From the NCBI RefSeq assembly GCF_022179085.1, contig NZ_BPQE01000031.1:90740-154739 (forward strand): a stretch of 64,000 nucleotides of DNA, read 5' to 3'. Made by a program: the position numbers and the translations under genes. Source of the DNA: Methylobacterium aerolatum. Lineage in GTDB: Bacteria; Pseudomonadota; Alphaproteobacteria; Rhizobiales; Beijerinckiaceae. Each line of letters opens with the position of its first letter. Within the stretch, counting starts at the first letter, position 1. This document shows, piece by piece, positions 17,519-27,160 of the stretch. The notes beneath the pieces are model-generated. The model saw nothing but the letters and a program-made list of their open reading frames with translations, was not told the DNA's origin and made no database searches.

Positions 17519-18208
17519 ATGACCGACCGGCCCGTCGCCGCCGCCCTCGCCGCCTTCCGCCGCTCCGGCTCGCCCTGGCTCGCCCTGCCATTCTTCGCGG
17601 ACGGTGCCGCCGAGGCGGTGGCGGCGCGGGTCGATGCGCGCATCGCCGGAGGCGCCCGCGTGCTGCCGGCGCCGGCGCAGATCTTCCGCGCCCTCGCGGA
17701 GACGCCTCCGGCGGAGGTGAGGGCCGTGATCCTCGGCCAGGACCCCTACCCGACGCCGGGGGACGCGAACGGGCTCGCGTTCTCCTATGTCGGCGGCGGC
17801 CGCCTGCCCGCGTCCCTGAAGGTGATCCTGGCGGAAGCGGACTCGGACCGGGAGGCCGGGGGGGATCTCACCCCCTGGGCAAGGCAGGGCGTGCTGCTCC
17901 TGAACAGCGCGCTCACCGTCGAGGCCGGCAAGGCCGGGGCGCACCTGCGCTACGGATGGGCGAGCCTCACCGACGAGGCGGTCTCGGCGGTCTCGGCGGG
18001 AGCCGAGCCGGCCGTCTTCCTGTTGTGGGGAGCCCAGGCGCGCGCGCGGGCCGGACTGATCGACGCAGCCCGGCACGGCATCATCGAGAGCGGCCATCCC
18101 TCGCCGCTCAACCGCGCGAGGGATTTTCCCGGCTCCGATCCGTTCGGGCGCGCCAATGCGTGGCTCGCCGCGCACGGGCGGACGCCGATCGACTGGCGCC
18201 TCGGCTGA
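17519..18208 (+). CDS. ung: Uracil-DNA glycosylase, family 1
   Basis: 229 residues from ATG at 17519; excises uracil from DNA as the first step of base-excision repair. Motif A reads VILGQDPYPTPGDANGLAFS, with the catalytic Asp in GQDPY. The Asn motif is LLLNSALTVEAGKAGAHL, and the DNA-intercalation motif is HPSPLNRARDF with the catalytic His. The residue after GQDPY is Pro rather than the His of the E. coli enzyme, a variant I recall from other Rhizobiales. The long open frame upstream of 17519 is antisense to hemH and not coding. Confidence 0.95.
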   Translation: MTDRPVAAALAAFRRSGSPWLALPFFADGAAEAVAARVDARIAGGARVLPAPAQIFRALAETPPAEVRAVILGQDPYPTPGDANGLAFSYVGGGRLPASLKVILAEADSDREAGGDLTPWARQGVLLLNSALTVEAGKAGAHLRYGWASLTDEAVSAVSAGAEPAVFLLWGAQARARAGLIDAARHGIIESGHPSPLNRARDFPGSDPFGRANAWLAAHGRTPIDWRLG

Positions 18209-18254
18209 GGATGCCGGTCATCGGCTCCCACACGGGCCGCTACTGCGCGGGCGG

Positions 18255-18662
18255 TTACTGCGCCGGCTTGGGCGCGTCGGGCTTCGCCGGCTCCGCCTTC
18301 GGGGCCTCCGCGCCGGGCGGGAGAAGGACGTTCTTGGCGACATTGCCTTCGGGGCCGTACTCGCCGGCGACGGCGATGCAGGCCTGATCCCGGTTGGCGG
18401 CCATCTGATTCGACATCAGCGTGAAGATCGTCTGCACCCGGTTGCCGAACGGGCCGTTCGGCTGGACATCGGCCGCCCGGGTGTTCTGCTTGGCGAGCAA
18501 CGCCTCGAACTCCGTCGCGCCGATCCGGTATCCGCAAACATTGGAGGCCGCGAAGATGTAGGCCGCGAATTCGAGCGCCCGCGATGACGGTGCGTTCCGC
18601 ATCTCCGCTCTAGCCGGGGCGCACAGGAGCGCGGCGGCGACGATGGGCAACACGATCCGCAT
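18255..18662 (-). CDS. Hypothetical exported protein
   Basis: 135 residues from ATG at 18662, with signal peptide MRIVLPIVAAALLCAPARA. The mature domain (ALEFAAYIFAASNVCGYRIG ... CIAVAGEYGPEG) has two cysteines and resembles small periplasmic proteins of Methylobacterium that I cannot assign. The C-terminus is a Pro/Ala/Lys tail (PPGAEAPKAEPAKPDAPKPA). An upstream in-frame start at 18764 exists, but it would bury the signal peptide. It converges with ung, 47 bp away. Confidence 0.72.
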   Translation of the reverse strand: MRIVLPIVAAALLCAPARAEMRNAPSSRALEFAAYIFAASNVCGYRIGATEFEALLAKQNTRAADVQPNGPFGNRVQTIFTLMSNQMAANRDQACIAVAGEYGPEGNVAKNVLLPPGAEAPKAEPAKPDAPKPAQ

Positions 18663-18877
18663 GGTTTTCCGTCCCTGGCCGGCGGTGCTGCGACCGCCCT
18701 CGGGGCAGCTAGATAGAGAAGCCGCCGTCGGCCGCCAGTGTCGGCCTTTCACGACCGCTTTCATGGATCGTGAGGGATACGGGCAGATCCGGACGTCTTT
18801 TTGCGCCTTTGAGCGCCGGTCTTCGCAAGTCTCCGGCTCGCAAAGAGAAAGTGTTAACCCGATCGCGCGAACCCGGA

Positions 18878-19351
18878 ATGGCTAAGCCTATCCGAAACTG
18901 GCGGTTTCCCCGAATGATCCGCGCCCACTCCATCGCCGCCGACCGCAACGCGGCCGAATTCCCGGCTCCGGTCCCATCTCAGGACCGCCGGGAGGTCGCG
19001 CCTGCGCCCTCGGCCATCGCGCCGGGCCTCTGCATGAAATGGGCGCGGGCCGAAGGCATCGGCCTCGGCGACACCGCCGTCCTGATGGTGGCGAACCCGC
19101 TGGAATCCGCCGCCCTCCGGCAGGGTCTCGCCTGGGTCGGCGCGCGGACACGCGACCTCGCCCCCGGCCTGGACGCGGACACCCTCGCCGCGGCCCTCAA
19201 GGGCGCCACGGTGGCGATCGTCGATGCGGCGCTTGCCGACGACTACGCCCGCGCCCTCGGGTTAATCGAGCGCCTGCCCCCGGTCTGGTGGAACGGCGAG
19301 GGCGCCGACTTCGCCCGCCTCGACCACGCCCTGGCCGAACTCGCCGACTGA
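18878..19351 (+). CDS. Hypothetical protein
   Basis: 157 residues from ATG at 18878, or 145 from ATG at 18914; neither start has a clear ribosome site. The middle and C-terminus look like a compact alpha/beta domain: GLGDTAVLMVANPLESAALR, TLAAALKGATVAIVDAALAD and LPPVWWNGEGADFARLDHAL. There is no signal peptide or membrane span, and I recognise no family. It lies 112 bp upstream of the crotonase gene on the same strand and may share its transcript. Confidence 0.6.
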   Translation: MAKPIRNWRFPRMIRAHSIAADRNAAEFPAPVPSQDRREVAPAPSAIAPGLCMKWARAEGIGLGDTAVLMVANPLESAALRQGLAWVGARTRDLAPGLDADTLAAALKGATVAIVDAALADDYARALGLIERLPPVWWNGEGADFARLDHALAELAD

Positions 19352-19463
19352 AGACCCGGGCTCCGCGCCGCCCGGCCGCCGGACGGCACGGTCCACGGAT
19401 GCGGGAAAACCGGCTAGACTTCCCCTCGAACCCGCCGAAGGGTGGGACCGGAAGGGAACGTCC

Positions 19464-20270
19464 ATGTCAGCAGCTCCGTCGATCGCCCCGGCCACCGGGG
19501 AGCCGGTCCTCCTCAGGCAGGACGAGGACGGCATCTGCACCCTCACCCTGAACCGGCCGGGCGCCCGCAACGCCCTGTCGCTCGGCCTGATGGAGGCCCT
19601 GCAGGACGCCCTGGACGCGATCCGCGCGGACGCCTCCGTGCGGGTCGTGGTGCTGAAGGGCGCCGGACCCGCCTTCTGCGCGGGCCACGACCTGAAGGAG
19701 ATGCGGGCGGAGCCGAGCCGCGAGGCCACGGACCGGGTGTTCCAGACCTGCGTTCGGCTGATGACGAGCATCGCGAGGCTGCCGCAGCCGGTCATCGCGC
19801 AGGTCCACGGCATCGCGACCGCCGCGGGGTGCCAACTCGTCGCCACCTGCGACCTCGCCCTCTGCGCCGAGGACGCGCGGTTCGCGACGCCGGGCGTCCA
19901 GATCGGCCTGTTCTGCTCCACGCCGATGGTGGCCCTGTCCCGTGCCGTGGGGCGCAAGGCTGCGATGGAGATGCTGCTGGTCGGCGAGCCGATCTCCGCC
20001 GGGGAGGCCCTGCGGATCGGCCTCGTGAACCGCGTGGTGCCCGCCGGAACCCTGGATGAGGCCGTGACGGCCATGGCCCGGCGCATCGCGGGCAAGGCTC
20101 GCAAGGTGGTCGCCATCGGCAAGGAGGCGTTCGGCCGCCAGATCGAGATGGGCCTCGACGACGCCTATGCCTACGCGGCCGAGGTGATGACCCGGAACAT
20201 GATGATGGCCGACGCGAAGGAGGGAATCGACGCCTTCATCGCGAAGCGGGATCCGGTCTGGGAGGGCTGA
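19464..20270 (+). CDS. Enoyl-CoA hydratase/isomerase-family protein (ECHDC3-like)
   Basis: 268 residues with the crotonase fold. The oxyanion-hole segments are present: LKGAGPAFCAGHDLKEM and VHGIATAAGCQLVATCDLAL. The two glutamates that catalyse hydration in classical enoyl-CoA hydratase are replaced: Gln in AAGCQLVA and Gly in FATPGVQIG. This matches the ECHDC3-like branch, which binds acyl-CoA but whose reaction is not settled. It is cytoplasmic, with a good GGAAGG leader before ATG. The gene downstream is a small membrane protein of unknown role. Confidence 0.88.
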   Translation: MSAAPSIAPATGEPVLLRQDEDGICTLTLNRPGARNALSLGLMEALQDALDAIRADASVRVVVLKGAGPAFCAGHDLKEMRAEPSREATDRVFQTCVRLMTSIARLPQPVIAQVHGIATAAGCQLVATCDLALCAEDARFATPGVQIGLFCSTPMVALSRAVGRKAAMEMLLVGEPISAGEALRIGLVNRVVPAGTLDEAVTAMARRIAGKARKVVAIGKEAFGRQIEMGLDDAYAYAAEVMTRNMMMADAKEGIDAFIAKRDPVWEG

Positions 20271-20353
20271 TCCGCCGCGCCCGTGCCCGGTATCGTTCGC
20301 GCGTGGGTCAGTTACCTTCGCCGGGGAGGGCTCAAGCCGACGCGGGACAGGCG

Positions 20354-20653
20354 ATGACAGCCACCACCGACCTCATCGGCCTCGGCATCGCCTTCTACGG
20401 GGCGATGCCTCCCCCGCGCCCGCCGCGCCCCTCGCGGCCGGAGCGGGACGGGCCGACCTGGGCCGCCGCCATCCTCATCGGCAGCATCTGCCTCGCCACC
20501 GTGGGGCCGCTCTTCACGATCTGGTCCTTCCACCGGCCCCTGGAGGCCGCCAAGGCGAGGTGCCGGCACGCGGGCGGGCGGATCGTCTACCAAGCCCTCG
20601 ACGGCAGCGATTTCCGCTGCGACGCGGCCGATCGGGTCACCGGACGGCATTGA
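20354..20653 (+). CDS. Small single-pass membrane protein, hypothetical
   Basis: 99 residues from ATG at 20354; GTG at 20303 is an alternative. A Pro/Arg-rich N-terminal part (PPPRPPRPSRPERDGPTW) is followed by one strong membrane segment (AAAILIGSICLATVGPLFTI) and a C-terminal domain with two cysteines (ARCRHAGGRIVYQALDGSDF RC). The Cys pair and the outside-facing C-terminus would suit a disulfide in the periplasm. No family recognised. Confidence 0.62.
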   Translation: MTATTDLIGLGIAFYGAMPPPRPPRPSRPERDGPTWAAAILIGSICLATVGPLFTIWSFHRPLEAAKARCRHAGGRIVYQALDGSDFRCDAADRVTGRH

Positions 20654-20752
20654 CGGGCGGCCCGCGCGATCCCGTTCGCGGACCGGGAACGGAACACTCC
20701 GCCGCCGGCTGAGCTATATGGGCGCAGGTGGCTCGAGTCGTCCGGGACGGCA

Positions 20753-22189
20753 TTGGAACAGATCTTTTCTCGCTGGGTGACCTCCACGGCCCTGTTCAGG
20801 GCCGACGCCGAGGCGCTGGTCGGCTTCGTCCTGGCCGTCGCGGTCACGGTGCACGCCCTGCTGCGCAAGCGCCGGGTGAGCGTCGCCGTGGGCTGGATCG
20901 GCCTCGCGTGGCTGTCGCCCATCCTCGGCTCGGCGCTCTACCTGCTGCTCGGCATCAACCGGGTCTACCGGCGCGCCCGCAAGATGCGGGGCCGCCCCTC
21001 CGAGGCGACACCGCCCGCGGATGACGACGACGCGGTGGTGCCCGAGACCCTGTGGCCCCTCGACCGGGCGATCCGCCGGATCACCGCGACGCCCGCCCTG
21101 GTCGGCAACCGCGTCCGCCTCTACCGCAACGGCGACGAGGCCTATCCCGACATGCTCGCCGCGATCCGCGGGGCGAGGCTCAGCGTCGCCCTGTCGAGCT
21201 ACATCTTCCGCGACGACGAGGCGGGCCACGAATTCTGCGACACGCTGGCGGAGGCCAAGCGGCGGGGCGTCGAGGTCCGGGTGATCATCGACGGCATCGG
21301 CGGCGGCTACTTCCGCACCCCGGCCTACCGCCGGCTGACGGCGGCGGGCGTCCCGGCCGCCCTGTTCATGCACTCCGCCCTCCCCTGGCGGATGCCCTTC
21401 CTCAACCTGCGCAACCACAAGAAGCTCTTGATCATCGACGGACAGGTCGGCTTCACCGGCGGCCTGAACATCGCCAGCGCCAACCGCGTCGCCTCGAATC
21501 CGCCCCACCCGATCCGCGACACGCATTTCCGCTTCGAGGGGCCGGTGGTCGATCAACTCGCGACCACCTTCGCCGCCGACTGGTTCTTCGCCAACGGCGA
21601 GAATCTCGACGGCCCGCCATGGTTCACCAATCCCGAGCCGGTGGGCGCGACCGTCGCCCGCGCGGTGACGTCCGGCCCCGATGCCGACGTGCAGAAGATC
21701 GAGCAGGTGGTGATCCAGGCGCTCAACTGTGCCCGCCGCTCGGTGCGGATCGCCACGCCCTACTTCCTGCCGGACGAACTCGTCACCGGCGCCCTCACCC
21801 AGGCCGCGACGCGGGGCGTGTCCGTCGAAGTGGTGATCCCGGCCAAGGGCGACCACCGCTTCATCGACTGGGCCATGCGCGCCCACCTCGATCCCCTGAT
21901 CCGCGCCGGCGTGCAGATCTACCTCGACACCCCGCCCTTCGATCACACCAAGGCGATGGTGATCGACGACATCTGGTGCTTCGTCGGCAGCGCCAACTGG
22001 GACATGCGCAGCTTCCGCCTAAATTTCGAGCTGAACGTCGAGGTCATCGACGCCGACGTCGCGGCTGAGATCGACGCGCTGATCCGCCGGAAGATGGAGC
22101 GCCGCCTCACCGCGACGGATCTCGCCGCGCGCTACCTGCCCGTGCGCCTGCGCGACGCAGGCGTTCGGCTGCTGCTGCCATACCTCTGA
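20753..22189 (+). CDS. cls: Cardiolipin synthase (phospholipase D family)
   Basis: 478 residues from TTG at 20753, with GGGACGG as ribosome site. It condenses phosphatidylglycerol into cardiolipin in the inner membrane. The N-terminus has two membrane segments (ALVGFVLAVAVTVHALL, VGWIGLAWLSPILGSALYLL). Two HKD motifs follow: RNHKKLLIIDG with GFTGGLN, and FDHTKAMVIDD with GSANWD. Both are complete, so the enzyme should be active. The last 83 bp overlap the 3' end of the convergent gene. Confidence 0.93.
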   Translation: MEQIFSRWVTSTALFRADAEALVGFVLAVAVTVHALLRKRRVSVAVGWIGLAWLSPILGSALYLLLGINRVYRRARKMRGRPSEATPPADDDDAVVPETLWPLDRAIRRITATPALVGNRVRLYRNGDEAYPDMLAAIRGARLSVALSSYIFRDDEAGHEFCDTLAEAKRRGVEVRVIIDGIGGGYFRTPAYRRLTAAGVPAALFMHSALPWRMPFLNLRNHKKLLIIDGQVGFTGGLNIASANRVASNPPHPIRDTHFRFEGPVVDQLATTFAADWFFANGENLDGPPWFTNPEPVGATVARAVTSGPDADVQKIEQVVIQALNCARRSVRIATPYFLPDELVTGALTQAATRGVSVEVVIPAKGDHRFIDWAMRAHLDPLIRAGVQIYLDTPPFDHTKAMVIDDIWCFVGSANWDMRSFRLNFELNVEVIDADVAAEIDALIRRKMERRLTATDLAARYLPVRLRDAGVRLLLPYL

Positions 22190-22889
22190 GCGGCCGCTGC
22201 GGCGCCTCGGGGGCGACGGCGAGGTGCACGACGATCGGCCGGTGATCCGAGGGACCGCGCGGCAGCACCGCGCTGTCCCGGCAGACCAGCCCGCGGGCGA
22301 TGCAGCGGTCGAGGCGCAGCGGCAGGACCTCCACCATGGCGTGGGTCGGACGGCGCGGCCCGATATCGCGGAAGCCCGGCACCATGGCGGGGCCGACGAT
22401 GTTGTAGTCGCCAAGCACGGCTGCCCGGGGTGGAAGCCCGGCGACGATCCGCCGGAGCTGGCGCCGGTTCAGCATCTGGCCGTGTGACAGGTGGACGTTC
22501 GCGACGCCGAACGCGCCGAGATCGAGCACTTGGCAGACTCGGTGCACCAGGGCGCCGGAGGGGATCGGCAGAGTGCGGGGCGGCGACGGCCACGGCGTCG
22601 GGCTCCACATGGCGAGCCCGTGGATACGCCCCGGCAGGGGGGCCCAGGCGTAATGGCCGCCGACCCGCTCCTTGAGGAAACCGATGGCCCTCGTGGCCTC
22701 CTGCATCAGCAGCAGATCGGGCTTCTCCTGCTCGATCAGCGCGATGACGTCCTCGATCGCCGCGCCGACCCGCCGCAGGAGGTTCCAGCTCACGATCTTG
22801 AAGGCCGGGACGGAGGGGGAGAGGAGGTCGGCCTCCGGGGCCGGCACCGTCGCAATCTCAGGTCCGTCCGCGCGCATCGCTTCCGTCAT
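22107..22889 (-). CDS. Endonuclease/exonuclease/phosphatase-family protein
   Basis: 260 residues from ATG at 22889; ATG at 22877 is an alternative. DNase I-like fold: FKIVSWNLLRR with the metal-site Asn, LLLMQEAT with the metal Glu, LGAFGVANVHLSHGQM with the catalytic His, AAVLGDYNIVGP with the Asp-x-Asn pair, and GPSDHRPIVVHL with the terminal Asp-His. All catalytic positions are kept. Substrates in the family include DNA, phosphoinositides and sphingomyelin, so the target is open. Adjacent to cls, a phospholipid role is possible but only suggestive. Confidence 0.85.
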   Translation of the reverse strand: MTEAMRADGPEIATVPAPEADLLSPSVPAFKIVSWNLLRRVGAAIEDVIALIEQEKPDLLLMQEATRAIGFLKERVGGHYAWAPLPGRIHGLAMWSPTPWPSPPRTLPIPSGALVHRVCQVLDLGAFGVANVHLSHGQMLNRRQLRRIVAGLPPRAAVLGDYNIVGPAMVPGFRDIGPRRPTHAMVEVLPLRLDRCIARGLVCRDSAVLPRGPSDHRPIVVHLAVAPEAPQRPLRGMAAAAERLRRAGARAGSARRDPSR

Positions 22890-23172
22890 CGTTCCTGGCC
22901 GCTCCCCACCCGCCGCGTCCGTCGCCGCGAGGCTGCAACGCGCCGGACCCGCGTCCGTTCGCCGGTCCGGTCCTTCGCCTGGACGATGATCGCGGCGCAA
23001 GCCGGGGTGGGAGTGAAACGGAAACCACGCCACGATCACAACTCGCGGACCCGGGGACTTTCCGGCCCCGCCCGGGCAATGACGGCGTGCGCCAAGCTTC
23101 GCGATATGCTTTAGACCAGCGACAACATTGCCGGCCGTGAGGCCGGAGCGACAGAACGTCTGGGAGTTTTCC

Positions 23173-23970
23173 GTGGCCGCATCCAAGCGACACTTCACAT
23201 TCGCCGCCGCCGCCCTGACGGCGGCCCTGGCGGGATCGGGCCAAGCCCAGGCCGCCCAGTGCGGCAACTCGGCGGGCGGCTTCGAGACCTGGAAGCGCGA
23301 GTTCATCGCCGAGAACCGGGGCAAGGTCAGCGCGAACGCCCTCGATGCCCTCGCCGGCACCACCTACTCCACCGCCACCATCTCGGCGGACCGGGGCCAG
23401 CGCAGCTTCAAGCTGTCCCTCGAACAGTTCATGGCCAAGCGCGGCGGCCCGACGATCGTCAAGCGCGGGCGGGCGCTCAAGCGCTCCCAGGCGGCGCTGT
23501 TCTCCTCCATCGAGCAGCGCTACGGCGTGCCGCCGGGCCCGCTCTTGGCGATCTGGGGCATGGAGACCGGGTTCGGCGCGGTGAAGGGCAACGTCAACAC
23601 CCTCTCGGCGGTGGCGACCCTGGCCTACGATTGCCGCCGCTCGGAGTATTTCACCGATCAGCTCTACGCCGCCCTCACCCTGGTCGACCGGGGCATCCTG
23701 ACCACCAGCACCCGCGGCGCGGCGCATGGCGAGATCGGCCACACCCAGTTCCTGCCGCGCAACGTGCTGAAATACGGCACTGGCGGCGACCTCAACGAGA
23801 CCGGCGCCGCCCTGTCCTCCACCGCCAACTTCCTGAAGGCGCATGGCTGGCAGCGCGGCGCCGGCTACCAGCCGGGCGAGCCGAACTTCGTCGCCCTCCA
23901 GGGCTGGAACGCCGCTTCGGTCTACGAGCGCGCCATCGCCATCATCGGCCGCCAGATCGACGAGGACTGA
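23173..23970 (+). CDS. Lytic murein transglycosylase, MltB family
   Basis: 265 residues from GTG at 23173, with CTGGGAG as ribosome site. Signal peptide KRHFTFAAAALTAALAGSGQAQA. It cleaves peptidoglycan glycan strands with formation of 1,6-anhydro-muramic ends. The SLT/MltB core has the catalytic Glu in LLAIWGMETGFGAVKGN and the GEIGHTQFLPRNVLKYG motif. Two cysteines near the N-terminus of the mature protein and in TLAYDCRRSEYF may pair. No lipobox is present, so it is likely soluble in the periplasm. It lacks the C-terminal peptidoglycan-binding domain found in some relatives. Confidence 0.92.
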   Translation: MAASKRHFTFAAAALTAALAGSGQAQAAQCGNSAGGFETWKREFIAENRGKVSANALDALAGTTYSTATISADRGQRSFKLSLEQFMAKRGGPTIVKRGRALKRSQAALFSSIEQRYGVPPGPLLAIWGMETGFGAVKGNVNTLSAVATLAYDCRRSEYFTDQLYAALTLVDRGILTTSTRGAAHGEIGHTQFLPRNVLKYGTGGDLNETGAALSSTANFLKAHGWQRGAGYQPGEPNFVALQGWNAASVYERAIAIIGRQIDED

Positions 23971-24379
23971 TTCTCCATCGTCATGGCTTCGTGCCGCTCG
24001 CTAAAACGGGCGGATGCCATGTTCCTCGTTTCGCCCCGGTCCCCGTGAGGAGGCCGGGGCGATTGTCTTTGGAGCCTCACTTGTAAGCCGCTGGCTCCCC
24101 TCGATCCTCCTCAGAGCCTGGCCCGAAAGGGCACGACGGTCTTTCGGTCACAGGTGGTCATTGCGAGCGCAGCGAAGCAATCCAGGGATCCGCCACCTCT
24201 GGAAGCGTCCCGCTGCCCTGGCTTGCTTCGCTTCGCTCGCAATGACGGTGAGAGATACGCTCTGTCGTGCCCTCTCCGGCCAGACTCTGAGAGCCTGGGC
24301 GAGAAGGGGGCGGTTCTCCCCACCGCGCCTCAGGATGAGGGGGTGAGGTGGGAGAACCGCCGATCGTTCGGCCAGACAC
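23971..24379. other. Intergenic region with inverted repeats
   Basis: Lies between convergent genes. Near 24033-24060, GCCCCGG and CCGGGGC form a hairpin that could terminate transcription of the transglycosylase gene, though the T-run after it is weak. A family B repeat follows at 24158-24247. Around it, AGAGCCTGGCCCGAAAGGGC (24114) and GACTCTGAGAGCCTGGGCGA (24284) are roughly mirrored, so the whole block may be one composite repeat. No gene seen. Confidence 0.5.
24158..24247. repeat. Family B inverted repeat, copy 1 (complete)
   Basis: The two ends are complementary: TCATTGCGAGCGCAGCGAAG at the left and CTTCGCTTCGCTCGCAATGA at the right, with about 50 bp between. This CATTGCGAGCG...AGCGAAGCAATCC motif is a known type of dispersed intergenic repeat in alphaproteobacteria. 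Further copies in this window are at 29905, 31168, 36637 and 63843. Confidence 0.85.
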
Positions 24380-25741
24380 CTACGCGTGGGCGTAGCCCGG
24401 CTTCTTGCCCAGGGCCTCTTCCACGGTGCCCGCGCCGTCGAGATAGCCGTGGACCTTCGGGTTCGGCATGATCAGCGAGGCGACGAAGGCGATGCCGAGC
24501 ATGACCGTCACGTACCAGAAGAACGTGCCCTCCATGCCCGTGTCCTTGAACCAGAGGGCGACGAACTCGGCGGTGCCGCCGAAGGTGGCGTTGGCCAGCG
24601 CGTAGGATAGGCCGACGCCCAGCGCCCGCACGTTGGTGGGAAACAACTCCGCCTTCACGATGCCGCTGATCCCCGTGTAGAACGAGATCACGGCGAGCCC
24701 GAGGGTGATCATCGCGAAGGCGAGGTAGGGATCCTTGTTCGTGCCGAGGAAGGACATGATCGGCACCACCATGAGCATGCCGAGCCCGCTGTAGAGGATC
24801 ATGTTCGCCTTGCGGCCGATCTTGTCCGAGAGGGCGCCGAAGATCGGCTGGATCAGCATGTAGACGAGCAGCACCCAGGTCATCACCTGCGACGCCGAGG
24901 TCTTCGGCATCCCGGCGGTGTTGACGAGATACTTCTGCATGTAGGTCGTGAAGGTGTAGAAGCTGAGGGATCCGCCGGCCGTGTAGGCGAGGACGACACA
25001 GAACGCCCGCCAATGCTTGAACAGGGCGCCGAAGGTGCCGGCATTCTCCTTGTCGCCCCCCTCCTTGGTCTCCGCCAATGAGCGCCGCAGGTACAGCGCC
25101 ACCACCGCCAGCCCGGCGCCGATGAAGAACGGGATGCGCCAGCCGAAGGCGGTCAACTGCTCGGCGGTGAGGACGGATTGCAGCAGGACCAGCACCAGCG
25201 AGGCAAGCAACTGCCCGCCGATGAGTGTGACGTACTGGAACGAGGCGAAGAAGCCGCGGCGGCCCTTGATCGCGACCTCGCTCATGTAGGTGGCGGAGGT
25301 GCCGTACTCGCCGCCGACGGAGAGGCCCTGGAGCATCCGCGCCAGGAGCAGCAGGACCGGCGCCAGGGTGCCCACGGTGGCGTAGGTCGGCAGGATGCCG
25401 ATCAGCAGCGAGCCGAAGCACATCATCAGGACGGAGATCACCATGGAGGCGCGGCGGCCCACTTGGTCGCCGATGCGCCCGAACAGCCAGCCGCCCACCG
25501 GCCGCATGAAGAACCCGACCGCGAAGATGCCCGCGGTCTGAAGCAGCTGGCTCGTGGCATCGCCCTTCGGGAAGAAGGCCGGGGCGAAGTAGAGGGCGAA
25601 GAAGGCGTAGCAGTAGAAATCGTACCACTCGACCAAGTTGCCGGAGGACGAGCCGACGATGGCCATGATCCGCCGCCGCCGATCCGCCGCATCGTGCGGG
25701 TTCGAGTCGATGGCGATCGACCCAGCTTCGTGCACAGCCAT
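24380..25741 (-). CDS. MFS metabolite:H+ symporter (MHS family, dicarboxylate/betaine type)
   Basis: 453 residues from ATG at 25741, with a GGGACATCGGAGA leader. Twelve-helix major facilitator of the MHS branch: [20 protein letters not shown] is the characteristic first helix, and [20 protein letters not shown] is the loop 2-3 signature. Members take up alpha-ketoglutarate, citrate, proline/betaine or shikimate with protons; the substrate cannot be read here. The N-terminus is a soluble stretch of about 30 residues. An in-frame start at 25837 would add about 32 poorly conserved-looking residues. It stands alone. Confidence 0.88.
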   Translation of the reverse strand: MAVHEAGSIAIDSNPHDAADRRRRIMAIVGSSSGNLVEWYDFYCYAFFALYFAPAFFPKGDATSQLLQTAGIFAVGFFMRPVGGWLFGRIGDQVGRRASMVISVLMMCFGSLLIGILPTYATVGTLAPVLLLLARMLQGLSVGGEYGTSATYMSEVAIKGRRGFFASFQYVTLIGGQLLASLVLVLLQSVLTAEQLTAFGWRIPFFIGAGLAVVALYLRRSLAETKEGGDKENAGTFGALFKHWRAFCVVLAYTAGGSLSFYTFTTYMQKYLVNTAGMPKTSASQVMTWVLLVYMLIQPIFGALSDKIGRKANMILYSGLGMLMVVPIMSFLGTNKDPYLAFAMITLGLAVISFYTGISGIVKAELFPTNVRALGVGLSYALANATFGGTAEFVALWFKDTGMEGTFFWYVTVMLGIAFVASLIMPNPKVHGYLDGAGTVEEALGKKPGYAHA

Positions 25742-25944
25742 GGCGTCTCCGATGTCCCTTAATCCCGGACGCTGCCGGCGTCCGTTTGTCACGGCGACGT
25801 TACAGGGTGAGGACCGGGCTGCAAGCGTCCATGGCACGACGTCCGGGCTATGCGCCCGATCCTGTCACGCCGCCGGTGACGGAAGGCCCCTCCGTGCCCG
25901 GCCTAGCGGGCGTCAGCGAGGCGCCAGGGGATGCTGCGAACGTC

Positions 25945-27039
25945 CTACCGGCTGCCGTCGAGCAGGCTGGAGACGACCCTGGCCGTGTAGTCCACCATGG
26001 GCACGATCCGCGCATAGTTCAGCCGGGTCGGCCCGATGACGCCGACCACGCCGACGATCTTCTGAGAGCCGTCGCGGAACGGCGCGGCGATCAGCGACGA
26101 CCCGGACAGGGAGAAGAGCTTGTTCTCGGAGCCGATGAAGATCCGCACCCCCTCCCCCTTCTCCGCCCGGGCGAGGAGGTCGATCACGTCCTTCTGGGTC
26201 TCGAGGTCGTTGAAGAGCAGGCGGATCCGTTCGAGATCCTCGGCCGCGCGGAGGTCGTCGAGGAGGTTGGCTTGGCCGCGCACGATGAGCTGGCGCGCCT
26301 CCGACGGGCCGACCGGCGTGGCGAGCCCGGCATCGACCAGCCGCTCGGTCAATTCGTCGAGTTCCCGGGCCTTGGCGAGACGGCCCGCCTCGATCTCGGC
26401 CCGGAGCGCCCCGAGGGTTCGGCCGGAGAGCCGGGCATTGAGGTAGTTGGTGGCCTCCTGAAGCGCCCCGGCGGGCAGGCCGGGGGGCAGGTCGAGCAGG
26501 CGGTTTTCGACGCTGCCGTCGTCGGAGACGAGGATCACCAGGGCGCGCTCGGGGTCGAGCCGCACGAATTCGACGTGCTTCAGGCTGGCATTCGCCTTGG
26601 TGGTCAGCACCACGCCGGCGCCGCGCGACACCCCCGAGAGCAGGGAGGACGCCTCGGTCAGGGCCGATTCGAAGGTGTGGCGGGAGGCGACAGAGCGCAT
26701 CTGCGCCTCAATCCGCGTCTTCTCGTCCTGGCCGACGTCGCCCAGTTCGAGCATCGCGTCCACGAAGAAGCGCAGGCCCTGCTCGGTGGGCAGCCGCCCG
26801 GCCGAGGTGTGGGGCGCATAGATCAGGCCGGAATGTTCGAGGTCGGCCATCACGTTGCGGATCGAGGCCGGGGACAGGCCCATGGGCAGGATGCGCGCGA
26901 GGTTGCGCGAGCCCACGGGCTCACCCGTCGTGAGGTAGCTCTCTACGATCTGGCGGAAGATCTCCCGGGCGCGCTCGTTGAGGGCGGCCAGAGCCTGCAT
27001 CGATGGACCTTGGGGGATGACGGAACTCAAATCTGACAC
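25945..27039 (-). CDS. hrcA: Heat-inducible transcription repressor HrcA
   Basis: 364 residues from GTG at 27039, chosen because AAGGA lies 9 nt upstream; TTG at 27060 is another in-frame start. The N-terminal winged helix ([50 protein letters not shown]) binds the CIRCE operator. The rest ([38 protein letters not shown]) is the GAF-like sensing and dimerisation domain. HrcA represses groESL and related chaperone genes with GroEL as co-factor. I see no CIRCE inverted repeat (TTAGCACTC-N9-GAGTGCTAA) in front of it. It diverges from rph; grpE is not next to it in this window. Confidence 0.95.
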   Translation of the reverse strand: MSDLSSVIPQGPSMQALAALNERAREIFRQIVESYLTTGEPVGSRNLARILPMGLSPASIRNVMADLEHSGLIYAPHTSAGRLPTEQGLRFFVDAMLELGDVGQDEKTRIEAQMRSVASRHTFESALTEASSLLSGVSRGAGVVLTTKANASLKHVEFVRLDPERALVILVSDDGSVENRLLDLPPGLPAGALQEATNYLNARLSGRTLGALRAEIEAGRLAKARELDELTERLVDAGLATPVGPSEARQLIVRGQANLLDDLRAAEDLERIRLLFNDLETQKDVIDLLARAEKGEGVRIFIGSENKLFSLSGSSLIAAPFRDGSQKIVGVVGVIGPTRLNYARIVPMVDYTARVVSSLLDGSR

Positions 27040-27160
27040 GGGTTGCGATCCTTGCGGCAATCATGTCCGGCCTCGGCCTCGGGATCAATCCGCCGCTTGC
27101 TCCCCGGAACGGTGCGGCCTAAGAGCCCCGCCCACACATCTCGAACCGAAAGGGGCCCTC

